Assembly: GCA_030835065.1 (NCBI GenBank)
Contig: JAUQWR010000282.1
Location: forward strand, 1-7,103
Origin: Candidatus Kapaibacterium sp.
Lineage (GTDB): Bacteria; Bacteroidota; Ignavibacteria; Kapaibacteriales; UBA2268
Direction of reading: 5' to 3'
Length of the DNA stretch: 7,103 nt
The notes beneath the pieces were generated by a model, which was given only the letters and a program-made list of their open reading frames with translations, had not been told where the DNA came from and searched no databases. The translations under genes were made by a program, and so were the position numbers. Numbering within the stretch: position 1 is the stretch's first letter; every line of letters starts with the position of its first letter. Below, piece by piece: positions 5,771 through 7,103 of this stretch.

Positions 5771-6712
5771 TTATTTTTCGAGATGCGTACCTGCTTTTTC
5801 TTCCAAAGCATCCTTTAGGCATTCAAAAGAAGTGATAATTGCTTTTTTACCGCCATTTTTGATAAATTTAATAACCGATTCGACTTTTGGCCCCATACTA
5901 CCAGCCGGGAACTGACCTTCGTCTGATAATTTCTGAAGTTCTTCGGTAGTAGTATTTCTCAAGCCTTTCATATCAGGTTTTTTATAATTAATATAGACCT
6001 GATCGGCATCAGTCGAGATGATAAACAAATCGACACCAAGTTTGGCAGCGAGCAAAGCAGAAGATCTATCTTTATCGATAACAGCTTCTGAGCCTTCGAT
6101 AGAGCCATCTTCATTTTTAATCACAGGGATACCTCCGCCGCCAAGAGCGACAACGCAAGCACCCATATCAATCACTTTTTTGATCAATTCTAATTGAAGC
6201 ACTTCCATAGGTTCGGGCGAAGCAACCACACGGCGATATCCGCGAGCAGCATCTTCGACAATATCCCAGCCCAAGCTTGCTTTTTTTTCTTCAGCAACAG
6301 TGCGCGTATAGAAAGGACCAATAGGTTTTGTTGGTTTTTTGAAAGCAGGATCATTAGGATCGACAGCTACCATAGTAGGAATAACGGCAACTAATTTGTC
6401 GATACCTTCAGCTCTGAGCTCATGCTCGAGAGCACGTTGCATAATATATCCGATTTCGCTTTGAGTGGTGGCTACGCACATATCGAGAGTATGAGTATAA
6501 ACTTCGCCGGCGGCGCGCTCGGAGCGCAGCAAAGCAGCACCTGCTTGAGGACCGTTGCCATGAGTAACCACAACATCCCATCCTGACTTAATCATTTGAA
6601 CTATTGATTTTGCAGTTGCATGTGCATTTCTTAATTGTTCTTCGATAGTACCGCGCTCTCCCGCTCTAATCAAAGAATTTCCGCCAACTGCTATTAATGC
6701 TTTAAGAGCCAC
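5771..6712 (-). CDS. arcC: Carbamate kinase
   Basis: Carbamate kinase is a cytosolic enzyme that converts carbamoyl phosphate and ADP to ATP, with carbamate breaking down to ammonia and CO2; the reverse is possible. The 313 residues match the family's usual length of about 310. Motifs in order are AVGGNSL (8-14), VTHGNGPQAG (49-58), KPIGPFY (129-135), RRVVASPEP (160-168), VALGGGGIPV (188-197), AVIDKDRSSALLA (210-222), the ATP-side STDADQVY (233-240) and GSMGPKVESVIKFI (271-284). These are diagnostic for carbamate kinase within the amino-acid-kinase fold and exclude acetylglutamate or aspartate kinase. The start is GTG (6712-6710): an ATG overlapping it at 6714 is out of frame, and GAGG at 6722-6719 sits 6 nt upstream of the GTG. 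It begins 15 bp after the ornithine carbamoyltransferase stop and is almost surely co-transcribed with it. A strong terminator follows. The pairing implies the ATP-yielding end of arginine or citrulline breakdown. Confidence 0.97.
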   Translation of the reverse strand: MALKALIAVGGNSLIRAGERGTIEEQLRNAHATAKSIVQMIKSGWDVVVTHGNGPQAGAALLRSERAAGEVYTHTLDMCVATTQSEIGYIMQRALEHELRAEGIDKLVAVIPTMVAVDPNDPAFKKPTKPIGPFYTRTVAEEKKASLGWDIVEDAARGYRRVVASPEPMEVLQLELIKKVIDMGACVVALGGGGIPVIKNEDGSIEGSEAVIDKDRSSALLAAKLGVDLFIISTDADQVYINYKKPDMKGLRNTTTEELQKLSDEGQFPAGSMGPKVESVIKFIKNGGKKAIITSFECLKDALEEKAGTHLEK

Positions 6713-6718
6713 ATCAAA

Positions 6719-6722
6719 CCTC
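6719..6722 (-). promoter_or_regulatory. Ribosome binding site that fixes the arcC GTG start
   Basis: GAGG on the minus strand lies between the ornithine carbamoyltransferase stop (6730-6728) and the arcC GTG (6712), with a 6-nt gap to the GTG. The overlapping ATG at 6714 would also be well placed, but its frame reads ATG-TGG-CTC-TTA-AAG, not the kinase. Only the GTG frame begins with the conserved lead-in to AVGGN. Confidence 0.6.
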
Positions 6723-6727
6723 GTTTC

Positions 6728-7103
6728 TTATTTTTTCATTAATTGATAAACGATTGCTTTTTGAGCATGAAGTCTGTTTTCAGCTTCATCGAATACTACT
6801 GAATAACCAGCATCGATAACGCCATCAGTTACTTCATCGCCACGGTGAGCTGGCAAGCAATGCATAAATAAAGAACCATCGTTTGTATGTGCCATCAATT
6901 CTTCATTTACTTGATATGGCATGAAGATTTTCTTTCTCAATGCTGTTTCAGCTTCTTGGCCCATTGATGCCCATACGTCTGTATAAACTACGTCTGCGCC
7001 TTTTACTGCTTCGATTGGATCGTGAACTACTTCGATTTTTGCACCAGTCAATTTAGCTGCTTCTGTAGCTTCTTGGAATGCAATTAAGTTTGGTTCGTAT
7101 CCT
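6728..7103 (-). CDS. argF: Ornithine carbamoyltransferase, C-terminal part (N-terminus beyond window)
   Basis: This enzyme interconverts ornithine plus carbamoyl phosphate and citrulline plus phosphate in the cytosol. Only the last 124 codons (7102-6731) plus TAA lie in the window, beginning [13 protein letters not shown]. About 185-190 residues, including the STRTR carbamoyl-phosphate loop, should lie upstream. Visible motifs are [12 protein letters not shown] (the ornithine-binding SMG loop), [12 protein letters not shown] (the HCLP cysteine motif) and a C-terminal [13 protein letters not shown] helix. HCLPAHRG is the form of ordinary ornithine carbamoyltransferase; N-acetyl- or N-succinylornithine enzymes, the latter known from Bacteroides, typically carry HCLPVRR. 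It sits 15 bp upstream of arcC in the same orientation. The enzyme may thus be catabolic (arcB-type, phosphorolysis of citrulline) rather than biosynthetic; the sequence in view does not decide this. The symbol argF is given for the family, and arcB would fit the context equally well. Confidence 0.93.
   Translation of the reverse strand, partial: GYEPNLIAFQEATEAAKLTGAKIEVVHDPIEAVKGADVVYTDVWASMGQEAETALRKKIFMPYQVNEELMAHTNDGSLFMHCLPAHRGDEVTDGVIDAGYSVVFDEAENRLHAQKAIVYQLMKK

Noticed and set aside
5771..6712. Acetylglutamate kinase or another amino-acid kinase instead of carbamate kinase
   Set aside because: THGNGPQAG, KPIGPFY, ASPEP, VIDKDRSSALLA and GSMGPKVES are carbamate-kinase signatures and appear in the right order.
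6728..7103. N-succinyl- or N-acetylornithine carbamoyltransferase
   Set aside because: The cysteine motif reads HCLPAHRG as in ordinary ornithine carbamoyltransferase, not HCLPVRR; the missing N-terminal part could still refine this.
1..7103. CRISPR arrays, tRNA or rRNA genes, riboswitches of known class
   Set aside because: No regularly spaced repeats, cloverleaf or recognisable aptamer core was seen on either strand.

Overview
The window is AT-rich bacterial DNA in which every recognisable gene lies on the minus strand, so gene order reads from right to left. The secreted protein at 2875-4179 ends in a type IX secretion (Por) C-terminal sorting domain, which is confined to the Bacteroidota/Chlorobiota (FCB) group. 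Clear GAGG Shine-Dalgarno sites precede arcC and pyrB, and a sigma70-like promoter candidate precedes pyrB. Classical Bacteroidia and Flavobacteriia usually lack strong SD sites and use TTTG/TAnnTTTG promoters. A deep FCB lineage such as Ignavibacteria or Kapabacteria is therefore my preferred guess, but this is inference only.

Right part (4712-7103): a carbamoyl-phosphate cluster. It holds the C-terminal 124 codons of ornithine carbamoyltransferase, then carbamate kinase 15 bp downstream (GTG start with its own GAGG site), then a strong intrinsic terminator. After a 144-bp gap carrying a promoter candidate and a 57-nt dyad comes complete aspartate carbamoyltransferase (pyrB), with its own terminator. 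The first two enzymes can turn citrulline plus phosphate into ornithine, ammonia, CO2 and ATP (the lower half of the arginine deiminase route). PyrB spends the same intermediate, carbamoyl phosphate, on pyrimidine synthesis. The terminator between them suggests separate transcription.

Middle part (2470-4711): one secreted beta-propeller-like protein with a T9SS sorting tail, flanked by two gene-poor regions of 405 and 532 bp. Each region contains one copy of a 95-bp intergenic repeat in the same orientation, lying 47-48 bp from an 11-bp-stem terminator hairpin. The two terminator stems differ by compensated base pairs. This composite repeat-plus-hairpin unit is the most unusual structure in the window.

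Left part (1-2469): a secreted M16 (pitrilysin-type) zinc peptidase, 823 codons in one unbroken frame from its start to the window edge. It has an intact HxxEH zinc site and lacks only about the last 100 residues.

I saw no tRNA, rRNA, CRISPR array, transposase, or convincing plus-strand gene.
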